A stretch of 64,000 bases of DNA, taken from NCBI RefSeq assembly GCF_030704535.1, contig NC_081822.1:10223001-10287000 (forward strand), given 5' to 3'. This DNA comes from Vitis vinifera. Its lineage: Eukaryota; Streptophyta; Magnoliopsida; Vitales; Vitaceae. The notes below the pieces were generated by a model. It did not search any database. It saw only the letters and a list, made by a program, of their open reading frames with translations, and was not told where the DNA came from. Each line of letters begins with the position of its first letter. Positions within the stretch are counted from its first letter, which is position 1. The position numbers and the translations under genes are program-made. Of this stretch, positions 1 through 10,527 are shown piece after piece.

Positions 1-2203
1 TTAGCCAGTAAAAAATCGCTTTGTAAAATTATTTTTTATGAATTTAATTTTTTAAAAAATTACAATATCCATGCAAAAAGCCAAGGATGAGGTGGAATTT
101 AGAATTTTGGAGGTGAGATGGTGAGCGATGCGAGCATACGGAGGTAGCAAAACAAAGAATTCAGATTCAGTTGGCGGGCCGCGTCATGGGTAAGGCAAGG
201 GCACGCATTACGATCACATCCAACGTATCACAGGTCGATTTTCTTGCCTCCCACTCACGGGCCCCCTTCCCGAGTCCATTCCAATCTTTATCCCTTAAAT
301 TTTGTTTTCCAGAACGCATAGCAGCCGCCTTCGTGTCTGCAATCTGCATAACCTAATGCATGGGTTTGACCAATAAGAATAGAATGCCTACCACCACGAC
401 GTCGTTTGGTACGATGGATTGCTTGACAAGTTGGGTTTTTCCATTTGCAAATTTCGGCGCTGTACACACCTGCCAATTTCTGTACCTCAACCTCAATGGA
501 AACCAAAGCTCCGTCCAATCTCGCTTTTTCGCAAAACCCGAAATCCTCAATTACAAAATCAGTAAGCAATGACAGAGACTTCTTGAACCACCTGGAAGCT
601 TACCTCGCAAAGAGAGATGGAGTCGACAAGCTTCTAAAGATCTCCAGGTACGCCACCAAGATCATCCTCGCTTCCTCGCTCCTCCCGGAAACCTTGACCC
701 TAAATCGCCGACTCAAGAGCTTTGAGTCCAGCGTCGGTGTGAGTCGCAAAGCCTTCAGACTAGGCAAATTCGTTCAAGATTTGAACGCATTAAGAAACTC
801 GTGTTTCGATTCGAAAGAAGATGTGATCCTCTCCATCATTGCCTACGGAGGCGAGGGTTTGTACATGTTTGTCGAACAGTTCGTGTGGTTTGTTAAATCG
901 GGTTTGATCGACGCCAAGCACTCGCGTAATTTGCAGAAGATCAGTGCTTGGGCTGGGTTCGTTGGGCACATAGGGAGTATCTCGTTGAAAATTAGGGATT
1001 TGAAGCGGATCAATGAAGACGAGTCGCGCTTGCTGTCGACCATCGAGATTTCGATTTCCCGAGGACTTAAGTACGACGAGGAAGCGAAAAAGATTCACAA
1101 ATTGAAGGAGAAAAGGTTGATGAAGAGGCTGTCAATTGTTCAAGATTTGGCCGACGGGTTAATGGCGTTGGCGGATATTCGGGACGGAAAGGGGCGGCTT
1201 TCAGGGCCGCTTCTGATGTCATCTGCTGGGCTTTTATCTGCACTTACTAGTGCTCATAAGAATTGGCTGTCTTGCTGACACTAATTATGGTTTGACAAGG
1301 TATGATTCTTTCGCCCTGTGTCTTTCTTATTGAATTATAAATTCAGTCTGGCTAGTGTATTCAAACTATTTAGTAGAGAGAGCAAGCGAGAGCTCTCCTA
1401 CTGTCAGTGTAGGAGATAGAATGTGAACCCACAAAATTTATTCTCTTCCGTTTGTTATACTTCTAATGAGGAATAAAATCATACACAAGCAGTGGTTCAA
1501 ATATAACTTTGTTTGTCAATATGTTTGTGACTCTCATTTATCTTTGCTATAAATGGAGAGTTCTAGGTTTCTTTATGGGCAACTCATGTTCACACTCAAT
1601 CCATTCTAGTAATTATATCAATGTCAATCTTTCTGAATTTTAATGTACTTCTGGGTATCCGTTGCAGATATACTAAGAGTGAATGGTCCCTTGTTTTTAA
1701 GGCCCAACTGGTTTTGAAGACCTTGAGGATTAGACCATTTCACAAAATAAGTGAGATAGAACTGGGCTATATAGTTTATAACAAGGTGAATTCAAGTATT
1801 GGGGAGGATACAACAATAAATTAGCTTTCAAGAAAGCCCAATTCAATGTGCGATGAGCCATGCCAAGGTCTAGCTTGAGGATTATGACTCATTTGTGATA
1901 TCCAAGTTGCATGTACGTGATATCTAATATAATAAGGAACTGACAATGACATCTTTTAAAGTCATGAAGGGCCATTAGCCTAAAATGGATAATATCCATA
2001 TGTTGGGAGTATGCCATTACAAATGGTATTATAATTGAGCCAATCCGATGTGGGTCTATGTCTATTGGGACCACAAGGCATTTTGCCTATTTGACACGAT
2101 GTTATGTTTGCAGGGAACACATTGATTCCTTTTACCTATATAGATGACTTTTAAAGCCATGGGAGTTCATTAGGCTCAAAATATGCCAATATCTACATGG
2201 AAG
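1..2203 (+). repeat. Duplicated block, copy 1 (contains PEX11A copy 1)
   Basis: This block aligns almost base for base with 10528-12868, including 5' flank, gene, 3' flank and the text after it. Similarity is already present at base 1, so the true left edge lies at or before the window start. The right edge is sharp: both copies share the text ending in catggaag, after which copy 1 runs into a glycosyltransferase fragment and copy 2 into unrelated DNA. Copy 1 lacks about 44 bp (near 285) and about 52 bp (near 368) of leader DNA that copy 2 has. High identity in non-coding parts indicates a fairly recent duplication. Confidence 0.9.
496..1278 (+). CDS. PEX11A: Peroxisomal membrane protein PEX11A-like, copy 1
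   Basis: Intact single-exon gene for 260 residues. PEX11 proteins sit in the peroxisomal membrane and drive its elongation and proliferation before fission. The sequence follows remembered Arabidopsis PEX11A along its whole length: RDFLNHLEAYLAKRDGVDKL near the N-terminus, LKSFESSVGVSRKAFRLGKF, and the C-terminal block LADGLMALADIRDGKG ending in HKNWLSC. An in-frame ATG at 445 would add 17 residues; I chose 496 because METKAPS matches the start of the family. Copy 1 differs from copy 2 at ten residues. At positions 154 and 158 it has Gly and His where copy 2 and the remembered relative have Glu and Tyr, so copy 1 looks derived there. No stop or frameshift is present, so both copies may be active. 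Confidence 0.92.
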   Translation: METKAPSNLAFSQNPKSSITKSVSNDRDFLNHLEAYLAKRDGVDKLLKISRYATKIILASSLLPETLTLNRRLKSFESSVGVSRKAFRLGKFVQDLNALRNSCFDSKEDVILSIIAYGGEGLYMFVEQFVWFVKSGLIDAKHSRNLQKISAWAGFVGHIGSISLKIRDLKRINEDESRLLSTIEISISRGLKYDEEAKKIHKLKEKRLMKRLSIVQDLADGLMALADIRDGKGRLSGPLLMSSAGLLSALTSAHKNWLSC

Positions 2204-2699
2204 TGCGTTTGGTGCATTTTTCAACGTGGGGAATAATGTAATGAAAGCGGAGGCATATCTGCCCCAAGGGTTCATGGAAAGGATTCAAGAAGTTGGACTG
2301 GTGATCCCGTCCTGGGCTCCACAAGTGGCGGTGCTCCGCCACCCCTCCACCGGCGGATTCCTCTCACATTGCGGGTGGAACTCGACCTTGGAAAGCATAA
2401 GCCACGGCGTTCCCATGATTGCGTGGCCGCTGTACGCGGAACAAAGGATGAATGCCACGATGTTGACGGAAGAGGTGGGGGTGGCAGCGCGTCCAGTGGT
2501 GGGAGAAGGGAAAAACGTAGTGGAACGGGAGGAGATAGAGAGGGTGGTGAGGTTGGTGATGGAAGGTGAAGAGGGGAAAGAGATGAGGCGTAGGGTGCGA
2601 GAGCTGCAAAGCAGTGCCCTGGCCACACTGAAACCAGGTAGGCCATCTTTTGAGTCCCTTTCTGAAGTGGCTGGGACCTGGACAACCACCGCTCATTAG
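2202..2699 (+). pseudogene. 3' fragment of a UGT72-like UDP-glycosyltransferase
   Basis: Only the C-terminal third of a plant family-1 glycosyltransferase is present, about 165 codons of an expected 470-480. It contains the full PSPG donor-binding box at 2313-2444, starting WAPQVAVLRHP, with HCGWNS in the middle and ending in WPLYAEQ, followed by RMNATMLTEEVGVAARP as in UGT72 enzymes. The frame is open from codon 2202 (reading SAFGAFFNVG, normal for the family) to the TAG at 2697-2699. The N-terminal acceptor domain, the catalytic His and any start ATG are missing, because upstream lies the edge of the PEX11 duplicated block. It cannot encode a working enzyme. GC content is clearly higher than in the AT-rich surroundings, so loss of the 5' part may be recent. 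Confidence 0.88.
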
Positions 2700-3804
2700 T
2701 TCGCTGCGACACGTCCCACATATAATTTGTTTGCTGTCTCTTTTTATTTATTAATCGTCGCACCAATAATACTACACGGTCTTGGCTTCGAGTAGCAGGT
2801 GGGGGCGGGTTGAAGTCTTGAAAGTTGAGACCGCAGATAGTACGTATTCCTTCTTTTTGTTATTTCTTTTTATATTCTAATATAAGTCTCGTAGAAAAAT
2901 ATCCGTGGAAGATTGAAACACCATAACAGCATTCGCAAAAGATTAAAACAAGATAAATCTTATTATCAAAAAATCTTTTTTTTTTCTAAGTAAAATTACA
3001 CTTTTATTTTTATTTTCTATTTTATTTAAATACAAAAATATGTGTAAATATTATATAGAAAATATTTTTAATAAAAACATATCGAGAAGTTATGCATATA
3101 ATTACTAATTTTTTTCAATTATATTATATAACATAAAGTTATATAAATTAAAGTTGTATAACAAAAAACTATATAATAAATATTTTATAGTCTAAAGCTA
3201 TATATAAACTTATATATTTTTGTTATAATAAAATATATAAAATAGAATGTATAGTAAGAAATTATATAAAAAAAAATTTCATAGTTAGAAGTTATGTAAG
3301 CTGTATTTTCTACGCTTAAGTTAGAAACTTGAAAATGTTGATATCCTAATTTTGTTTTACTATAAGCTTTACAAAAAAAATTTCATTGGTAGAAACCATG
3401 AAAATTTTCTGTTGATAATTATTTCATAGTAGGACCTTTGTGGACAATTTCTAAAATTTTATTGTTTAACTAGAAGTTATATAAAGTAACCTTGTTAATC
3501 AACAATTCTATAACTAGAAGTTATATAGAGAGTTTCTAACTATGATATAACTAAAAGTTATACAAAACTAAATTATTAATCAACAATTACAATTACAAAA
3601 TTTTATATTTAGAAGTTATATAGAAAATATTTCATAACTTAATGTTATGCAAAATTTTCATTTTATCGTGATAAAATTATTCATAGTCAAAACATATAAC
3701 AAATTTATTCTTTCATTCTTATTATTTATTTAATATTGTTTAATTATTATGTTACTTTCTTGAGTTTATAATAATTATTTTACTTTATGATAATTGATCA
3801 ATTT
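2700..3804. other. AT-rich intergenic DNA with degenerate short repeats
   Basis: No coding potential. From about 3070 to 3700 a motif like agaagttatata recurs many times with variable spacing (for example near 3130, 3150, 3470, 3520, 3550, 3615), which suggests a decayed short-period tandem repeat rather than random AT-rich sequence. Confidence 0.55.
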
Positions 3805-5400
3805 TCTCTATTGTTCAAAATATTAAGCCTTTTTATATAGCAACTTTAATAATAATAAAAAAAAAACCCAAAGAAAGAGTCACTACAACTTTTATAATAT
3901 TTCGTGTATCATTCTAAGGGATTGATTTATGGAATTTGTCGATACTAGAATAAATGAACCAATTTTATTTAAATTATAAAGTAAAAAACAACATGTGAAT
4001 TAACTTTTATAAAGTGAAACTAAGTAGAAGAAACTAAATTAATAATAAAATGAATATTGATTTTTAATTCAATTGATTCAAGTATGGAGTTTTCCACAAT
4101 CCAACTCAAGATATAAAAACAGAGAGAACAAAAGTTTTTTAAGTTAAGTGATCTTTGGGTTTTGAGATTCTTGACCGCTCGTGATCAACTTGAGCTTTAT
4201 AACTCGAAATTGTATCTGAAACCTTTTTTTTTTTTAAATAGATTAATAAAATTATCAAATGAATAAGATTGATTATCAGTTTAAGGTTTGACTTTCTAAC
4301 CATTTCTACTCCATATTGTTTTATTTTAAGACAAATAATGATAAGGAAAACCAAGATAACTAATAATCAATAGTTACCAAGAATCATTAGTATTAGATAA
4401 TAACCTACCATCTCGTTCCATAAACTAACTCATAAGGATAGGACAAAAAAATTGATAAATTGTAACACAACCAGTAATTAATCTCATTATTCCAATAATT
4501 TACCCATCATTTCTATAACCTTAGGCTTTCATGCTTCAAGTCCCAAGTTGGCTTTTTAGCTTCTTATAGAGTAAAAATCCATAATTCAAATTAAAAGAAA
4601 CTAAAAACAATATATTCAATAAAGAAGAAAATAAAGAAACCAAAGTTTTTGTCTTCTTCCCCACAAAAATGCCAAACTCCTGGGAAAATCCCTAAACCCT
4701 ATAATTAAGAACGTTTATATAATATTATTAATGACCTAATATGTGACACACTCTCATTGGTCACTGATTCGAGCCAAAATATGTGCTTTAATGGCACATA
4801 TTCGATAGGATTTGTACACTAAATGACACTCAAATCACCCAACTTGACCTAAATTGATGCTAAGGTCTTAGCTATGAGTTTAACTTGTATTTTAGAGATT
4901 TATCTCGAGTTCAATGGAAGAAAATAATGTAAGTTGAATCACTTTAGATTTTGAAAGATCAAGAAACTATTAAAAGAGGAAATAAGCAAGTCAAGACTTA
5001 TAGACCATGAGGAAATGCAAGATGAGGATATCATAAGTTTGGGAGATGAGAAATGACCATTATGGAATAAGAAAGAAGGCAAGAAAACGTAGGAAATGAC
5101 ACATGAAACAAGATTCACTTGCGGGGAAATTTAAAACTCAAAATCTGGTGGTAACATATATCATTTCAAAGCTCAAGAAGTCAAGAGTCCAAGAATTTAA
5201 ACAATGTACAAATCAAAGCTGAAAATGAAAAAGTTATGGTCATTTAAAGACAACTATGCAAAGCTGAAGGACAATTTCGAAATGATTTTGAAATTCAACT
5301 TATGAATTTGAAATCCAATTCGAAATGACTCCAATTTTGAATTCACCCACTAGCATTTTGATGTTTCGTCTCCTTTACATCGAGAATTTCATATAGGGCA
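3805..5400 (+). repeat. Inverted repeat family, left copy (modules A then B)
   Basis: Module A (about 3805-4775) is the reverse complement of 5485-6480; a clear anchor is the text ttttccacaatccaac near 4090 against its complement near 6205. Module B (about 4780-5400) is the reverse complement of about 6600-7325; an anchor is the stretch around 4790-4870 with gcacatatt and atcacc, matched in reverse around 7240-7320. No reading frame or known protein domain is visible. It may be a non-autonomous transposon or an old retroelement fragment; the class cannot be told by eye. Confidence 0.75.
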
Positions 5401-5484
5401 CTTCATCTGCCTTTAGTGGGTCTCACACGACTAGAAATCACCATTTTATTATTATTATTTTTAGTCATTTTTAGGTAATTATTT

Positions 5485-7330
5485 TGTAATGAGTGGTCAA
5501 TGAGAGTGTGCCACATGTTAGGTAATTGATGATATTATATAAACTTTATTAGTTCTAGGATTTAAATATCTTAGATCATCTTCCAAGGAGTTTGACATTA
5601 AAGGTGGAAGAACACGAGAACTTTGATTTGTTTTTTTTTTTATTCTTTATTAAATATATTGTTTTTAGTTTCTTTGATTCAAATTATGGATTTTTACCCT
5701 ATTATGGATTGTGAATGTGACATCACCCCCATGAGAGGCTAAAAAGCCAACTTGGGGCTTGAAACATGAAAACATAATGACTAGAAACTTATAAGAATAA
5801 TAGGTAAATTATTGTAACAATGAAATTGATTATTGGTTGGATTACAATTTATCAATTTTTATCTTATCCTTGTGAGTTAGTTTAGGGAATGATACGTTGG
5901 GTTATTACCCGATACTAATGATTTTTGGTAACTATTGATCATTATTTATCATGGTCTTCTTTATCATTATTTGCCCCAAAACAAAGTTATAAGGAGTATG
6001 AAAAGTTAAAAAGCTAAATTTTAAACTAGTAATTAATCTCATTTATTTGATGGTATTAGGAATTTGTTTTAAAAAAAGAAAAATTACGTTTCAAATGCAA
6101 TTTTGAGTTATATAATTCAAGTTGATCACTAGCAGCCAAGGATCTCGAAACCTTAAGATCATATTACTTAAAAGACTCTTGTTTTCTCTAGTTTCTATAC
6201 CCTAAGTTGGATTGTGGAAAAACCCAAACTTGAATAAATCAAATTTAAAATCAATATTTATTTTGTTATTAATTTAATTTATTTTATATAGTTTCAATTT
6301 ATTCACATATCGTTTTCCACTTCAAGATTCAAACAAAAACAATTCATTTACTCTAGTATTGACAAATCTCATAAGCTAGTCCCTGAGAATGATACATGGG
6401 ATACTACAAAAGTTGTAGCAGTTTTTCTTTTATTTTTCTTAGTTAGAACTACTACGTATTAGGCTTAAGTATTTTGGTAAAATAGAGATTTATAGTCAAT
6501 CACTTATTACAAGAAAAAGTCATAAACAACCTAAAAAGTTTCAAAAACTACGAGTTCTAAATGAGTACAAAGCATTTTGAATTGGATAAAGGCATTTGGA
6601 ACTCATTTCGACGTGTCTAAGGGCTCAAATTCGATCACTAGTGGTTAAGTTCGAAATTTGGGTGAGTTCTAAGTCAATTTCAAACTCATAAGTGGAAAAA
6701 GGAGGTCAAATTCGAAATCGAGGGGTTGAGTTCAAAATGCACAATGAAATTCAAACTCAGCATTCTTTTCTATCCAGTTTGCTTCAAATGCGCATAACTT
6801 CCTCGTTTTGACTTTGATTTGCACACTATTTGAAGTGTTGGATTCTTGACTTCTAGATCTTCGAAATGATATACATATCTTGCCCAAAATAAACTTTGGG
6901 AATTGTTCCAAAATTTGCCTCTAGATCAGAGTATATGTTGCCACTGGATTTTGAGTTCCAAATTTCCATGCAAATTTTATGATTTTGCTTCATGCCTCAT
7001 TGTCCATGTTTGTGTGCCTTCTTTCTTACTTCATAATGATCAACCCTCATTTCCCAAACTCATGACATCCTCGCATTGCATTTCCTTAAATTCCATGAGT
7101 CTTGACTCACTCAATTTCTCATTTAAACCTCTTGATATTTCAAAATCTAAAATGGTTTCAACTTGTACCCTTTTATTCCCTCAAACTTGAGATAAATGTT
7201 TGAAATAAAACTTAAACTTATAGCTAGGGCCTTAGCATTGATTTAAATTAAGTTAGGTGATTTTTGTGTCATTTGGTGCACAAATCATATTGAATATGTG
7301 CCATTGGAGCACATATGTTGGCTCTAATTA
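5485..7330 (-). repeat. Inverted repeat family, right copy (modules A' then B')
   Basis: This is the opposite-strand partner of 3805-5400. On the plus strand the order is A' (5485-6480) then B' (about 6600-7330), so on its own strand the copy reads B-A, whereas the left copy reads A-B. It is therefore not a simple palindrome but a circularly permuted inverted copy. The A arms could form a stem of nearly 1 kb around a loop of about 700 bp. Divergence between arms is appreciable, with many substitutions and small indels. Confidence 0.72.
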
Positions 7331-7504
7331 ACCGTTTAACATCTTTTCTGATTTAGTCCCCAAAAAAGGTAGATGAAGCTTCTTACTATATAGATAATCT
7401 TTGATTTGCATTCTCTAAAAAGTAAAATTTGTACTATCAAACTTCTCCATTCCATGTGTTGAACCATCTTCGCTAACCATCGCTCTCAATTACAACAAAA
7501 AAAC

Positions 7505-7990
7505 TATGATACTAGTTGTTAGGATTAAAACACCATAATCCTATTTTCAAAGGGACAATAAACGAATACGAAAAATTAAAATACAAGAACACATAAGATT
7601 TATAGTGGTTTACTCTCAATGTGAGAACTATGTCCACTTGCAATCGATGTAGAATTTCACTATGATGAAATGAAAATTACAAGAAAATAAAAAACGCCTC
7701 ACCCTCTAGGTTTTTCTCTCTACATTTTTTCCATTTCTTTCAATTGCACTCAATCACTCAAAGTCAGTTATCCTAAACATAACAAAATTATGGTAGCCAA
7801 ATTACATATTTAAAATCCTTAAAAGTACCCCAACTTAAAATGCCTTTAAAAAATTTCGTCAATTCACATACAACCCACATTTTGTCTCTGCATAGGATTA
7901 ATCTGCATCAAGGCGAACATTGTTAAGAGAATAATTAAGCTTCACACATCTTAACATATTATCACTTCAAATAGTCAATATGTACGATTA
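7505..7990 (+). mobile_element. Possible LTR-retrotransposon remnant
   Basis: The text around 7580-7650 (agaacacataagattta, then tagtggtttactctcaatgtgagaactatgtccac) resembles a stretch common in plant copia-type LTRs, where an ACGTGGTT-like word is followed by a tcacctacgtccac-like word. No paired LTR, primer-binding site or polymerase reading frame is seen, so only a fragment is claimed. The identification rests on memory of such elements. Confidence 0.35.
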
Positions 7991-8820
7991 CATACTCAGA
8001 TCACATAGCCCACTAAAAAAAAAGAAAACATAATTTCATAATAATACAAAAAACATGTAATAATAATATACAAATAAGTGAATTAGTTACTATTAAACAC
8101 ATAATAACAAACCATATAAAGAAAAATGAATCGATAACCGTACGAATAAATAATAATCAACAACACACAATGAGATACAACTAAAATAATGCTATAAACT
8201 TAATGTCAAAATCACACATAAAAGTTCAAAACTTAAGCAATATTCTTATTATAAATCTTGGAAAGGATTCTTTATACATTGGATAATAACTTTGAATAGA
8301 ATGGTGAGTGAAAACTTTGATTAATATATTAGTTCCTTTTCTATTTTTTTTCTTCCTTCAAGAGGGAATAATGAGCTTAAAAAGATCTTTAAAGCATAAC
8401 ATAAATACATAGATGCCCGCTATATATGCAAGTAAATGTGATGTGGTAAAGCCTGAAATTTTCAAAATTTATAGAAATTTTTTTCGGTTGTCAAATTAAA
8501 GATAATCCTTGTATTAAACAAGCTCTCCTCTTTAATGAAGAGTCACACATAATTGAATTTCAATTGAAAAAAGAAAATTATGTATTTATTCTTCATCCTT
8601 ATCTTCATGATCATTGGTTGTTGAGTCAAGAGTATTCTACTTATAAGTAGATAAGGTATTACAAATGGGAAATACCAAACTTCTCATGCATGCAAAATTT
8701 AGAAGAACTATATATACATATATATTTAGGGATTAGAACAAATAATTAAAGTGAATCTATTAACCATGGTTAAAATCATCATTTATGATAGTTTCATATA
8801 ATCAAGATTTTCACAAATAC
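7991..8820. other. AT-rich intergenic DNA, nothing recognised
   Basis: No open frame, RNA gene or repeat that I can support. Confidence 0.5.
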
Positions 8821-9190
8821 TAAGGTCCTATTTGGTAACTGCTTTTAAAAACGGTACAAAAAAATAGTTTTTGAAAAATATTGTATGATGTTTTGTAAAA
8901 CAAAAGTTTATTTGAAATCTGAAATGTTTTTAACATGTTTTTAATATTTTTTAAAATAATTTTTATATCTAGGGTTTTATTTTTAATCACCATATTATAA
9001 TTATTTTTTTTTAAATAGTTATAAAAAAATTAAGTGAAAATAACTAAAAATATTATCTGAAAATATCATGTTTTTTATTATTGAGAACATAAAATAGAAA
9101 ATAGTTTCCTAGCTATCCAATGCATTTTTTAATTTTTAATTTTAAAAAATAGAAAACCGTTTTCCAAAAGAGTCACCAAACTGAACCTAA
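8821..9190. mobile_element. MITE-like element with imperfect terminal inverted repeats
   Basis: The left end (taaggtcctatttggtaact, running on to aaaaacgg) is the near reverse complement of the right end (aaccgttttccaaaagag, running on to aaactgaaccta). Between them lie about 370 bp of AT-rich non-coding DNA. Size, AT-richness and termini of the type 'tttggtaactgttttt' fit non-autonomous hAT-like MITEs common in plant genomes. No clean target-site duplication was made out. Confidence 0.6.
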
Positions 9191-10527
9191 AATTTTAAAA
9201 AAAAGAAGCTTATGACTAAAATTCTTATTGGTAAGACCACAATTTTGGCCTAGGGCTTGGCTCGTAAGGCCTTTCCAAGACCTTGAAAACTCCATCCAAA
9301 TTGGAAGTCCCAAAACACCGTGGAACACACATGGATTAGGAAATATTGGTATGATTCTGTAACTTATTGTGCAGTATTTGGGAGACGACACAAGACACAT
9401 AGAACTCTTGAAAACAAAATAGAAATCAGTTCTCCCAATCCAAGTGCTTTACAACTATAACCTTAAAATATGTGGAATAACAACCCAAGAAACCCTACAA
9501 AATCATATTCCTTTAAGAAACTCAAGGAAATACACGGCACTAATAAAACTTTATCACATTTTTTTTTTTAATCTTAATTGAACTTTTCTTTTGAGTTTAC
9601 TTTTATCGAAGACTCCATGTAAATTTTAAAAGGGAAAGGCGGTTTCCAATAATTTAAAAAAATATATATATAAAATAACTTCAACTTTTATAAATATGAT
9701 TTATCTCTATCAATTTAAAAATATTTTTAAATACATATATTTTTTTAATTATCTACTAAAACGACATTTTACTTGTCAAGTTAATAACATAATCGACAAT
9801 TTATTTATTTTTTATCATGATAAATTTCAGATTAATAAAATAGGAAATTTTAAAAAATTAAAAATATAATTAAAGCTAAAAAAAATTTATAACTAAAAAT
9901 ATAAAAATAAAATATTAACTTTCGCTTCACTAAATCACATTAGTAGAAAACGTAGATTCAAGAAAAAATAGGAAATACAATAGAATTCAATATTTTATCT
10001 TTTCTAATTTTAAAGTTTTTTGGTTTTAATTGTATTTAATTTTTAATTTTTTGTTTTAATTGTATTTAATTTTAAAAAATATTAGTTTCAATTGTATTTT
10101 AAAATTTTTAAAATTTTTTATTTTATTGTTGATGACAACTACCAAAATTTTTATTCAATTTTATTTTTAAAAAAAATGATAAAGTAGATTTTTATAATAT
10201 AGGATATAAAATCATTATTAATTAGAGAATGAAAAATTTTTATTTATCATTGGGGATGTTGGATAATTTTTTGTAAAATAATCTATATCTCATGTTTCAT
10301 AATAAAAAAAATTATAATATATTTATTAGTGAGATAATTTTATTAAATTAAAATAATAAATTAATTTTTTGATAATTTTATTTAATATTATAAAATAAAA
10401 TGATATTTTAAGAAATAAACATCTAATTTATAATATATATATATATAATGTTTTAAAATGTTTTTAAACGAATGAAGATATAATTGATTTATAAAAATTG
10501 AGGTTGTTCTTTCTATATTTTTTTAAA
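9191..10527. other. Very AT-rich intergenic DNA
   Basis: No gene recognised. A short phrase (ttttaattgtatttaattt) repeats near 10025-10100, and a short TA run lies near 10433-10446. The segment ends where the second duplicated block begins. Confidence 0.5.

Noticed and set aside
790-1098. 102-codon minus-strand frame inside PEX11A (also at 11408-11716)
   Set aside because: Duplicated only because the PEX11 gene on the other strand is duplicated; no independent support.
2272-2766. Open frames of 110-164 codons opposite to the glycosyltransferase fragment
   Set aside because: They are antisense shadows of a GC-rich coding fragment and resemble no family.
5400-6480. Simple perfect hairpin or palindrome
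   Set aside because: Arms are diverged and module B breaks the symmetry, so a plain palindrome does not describe it.
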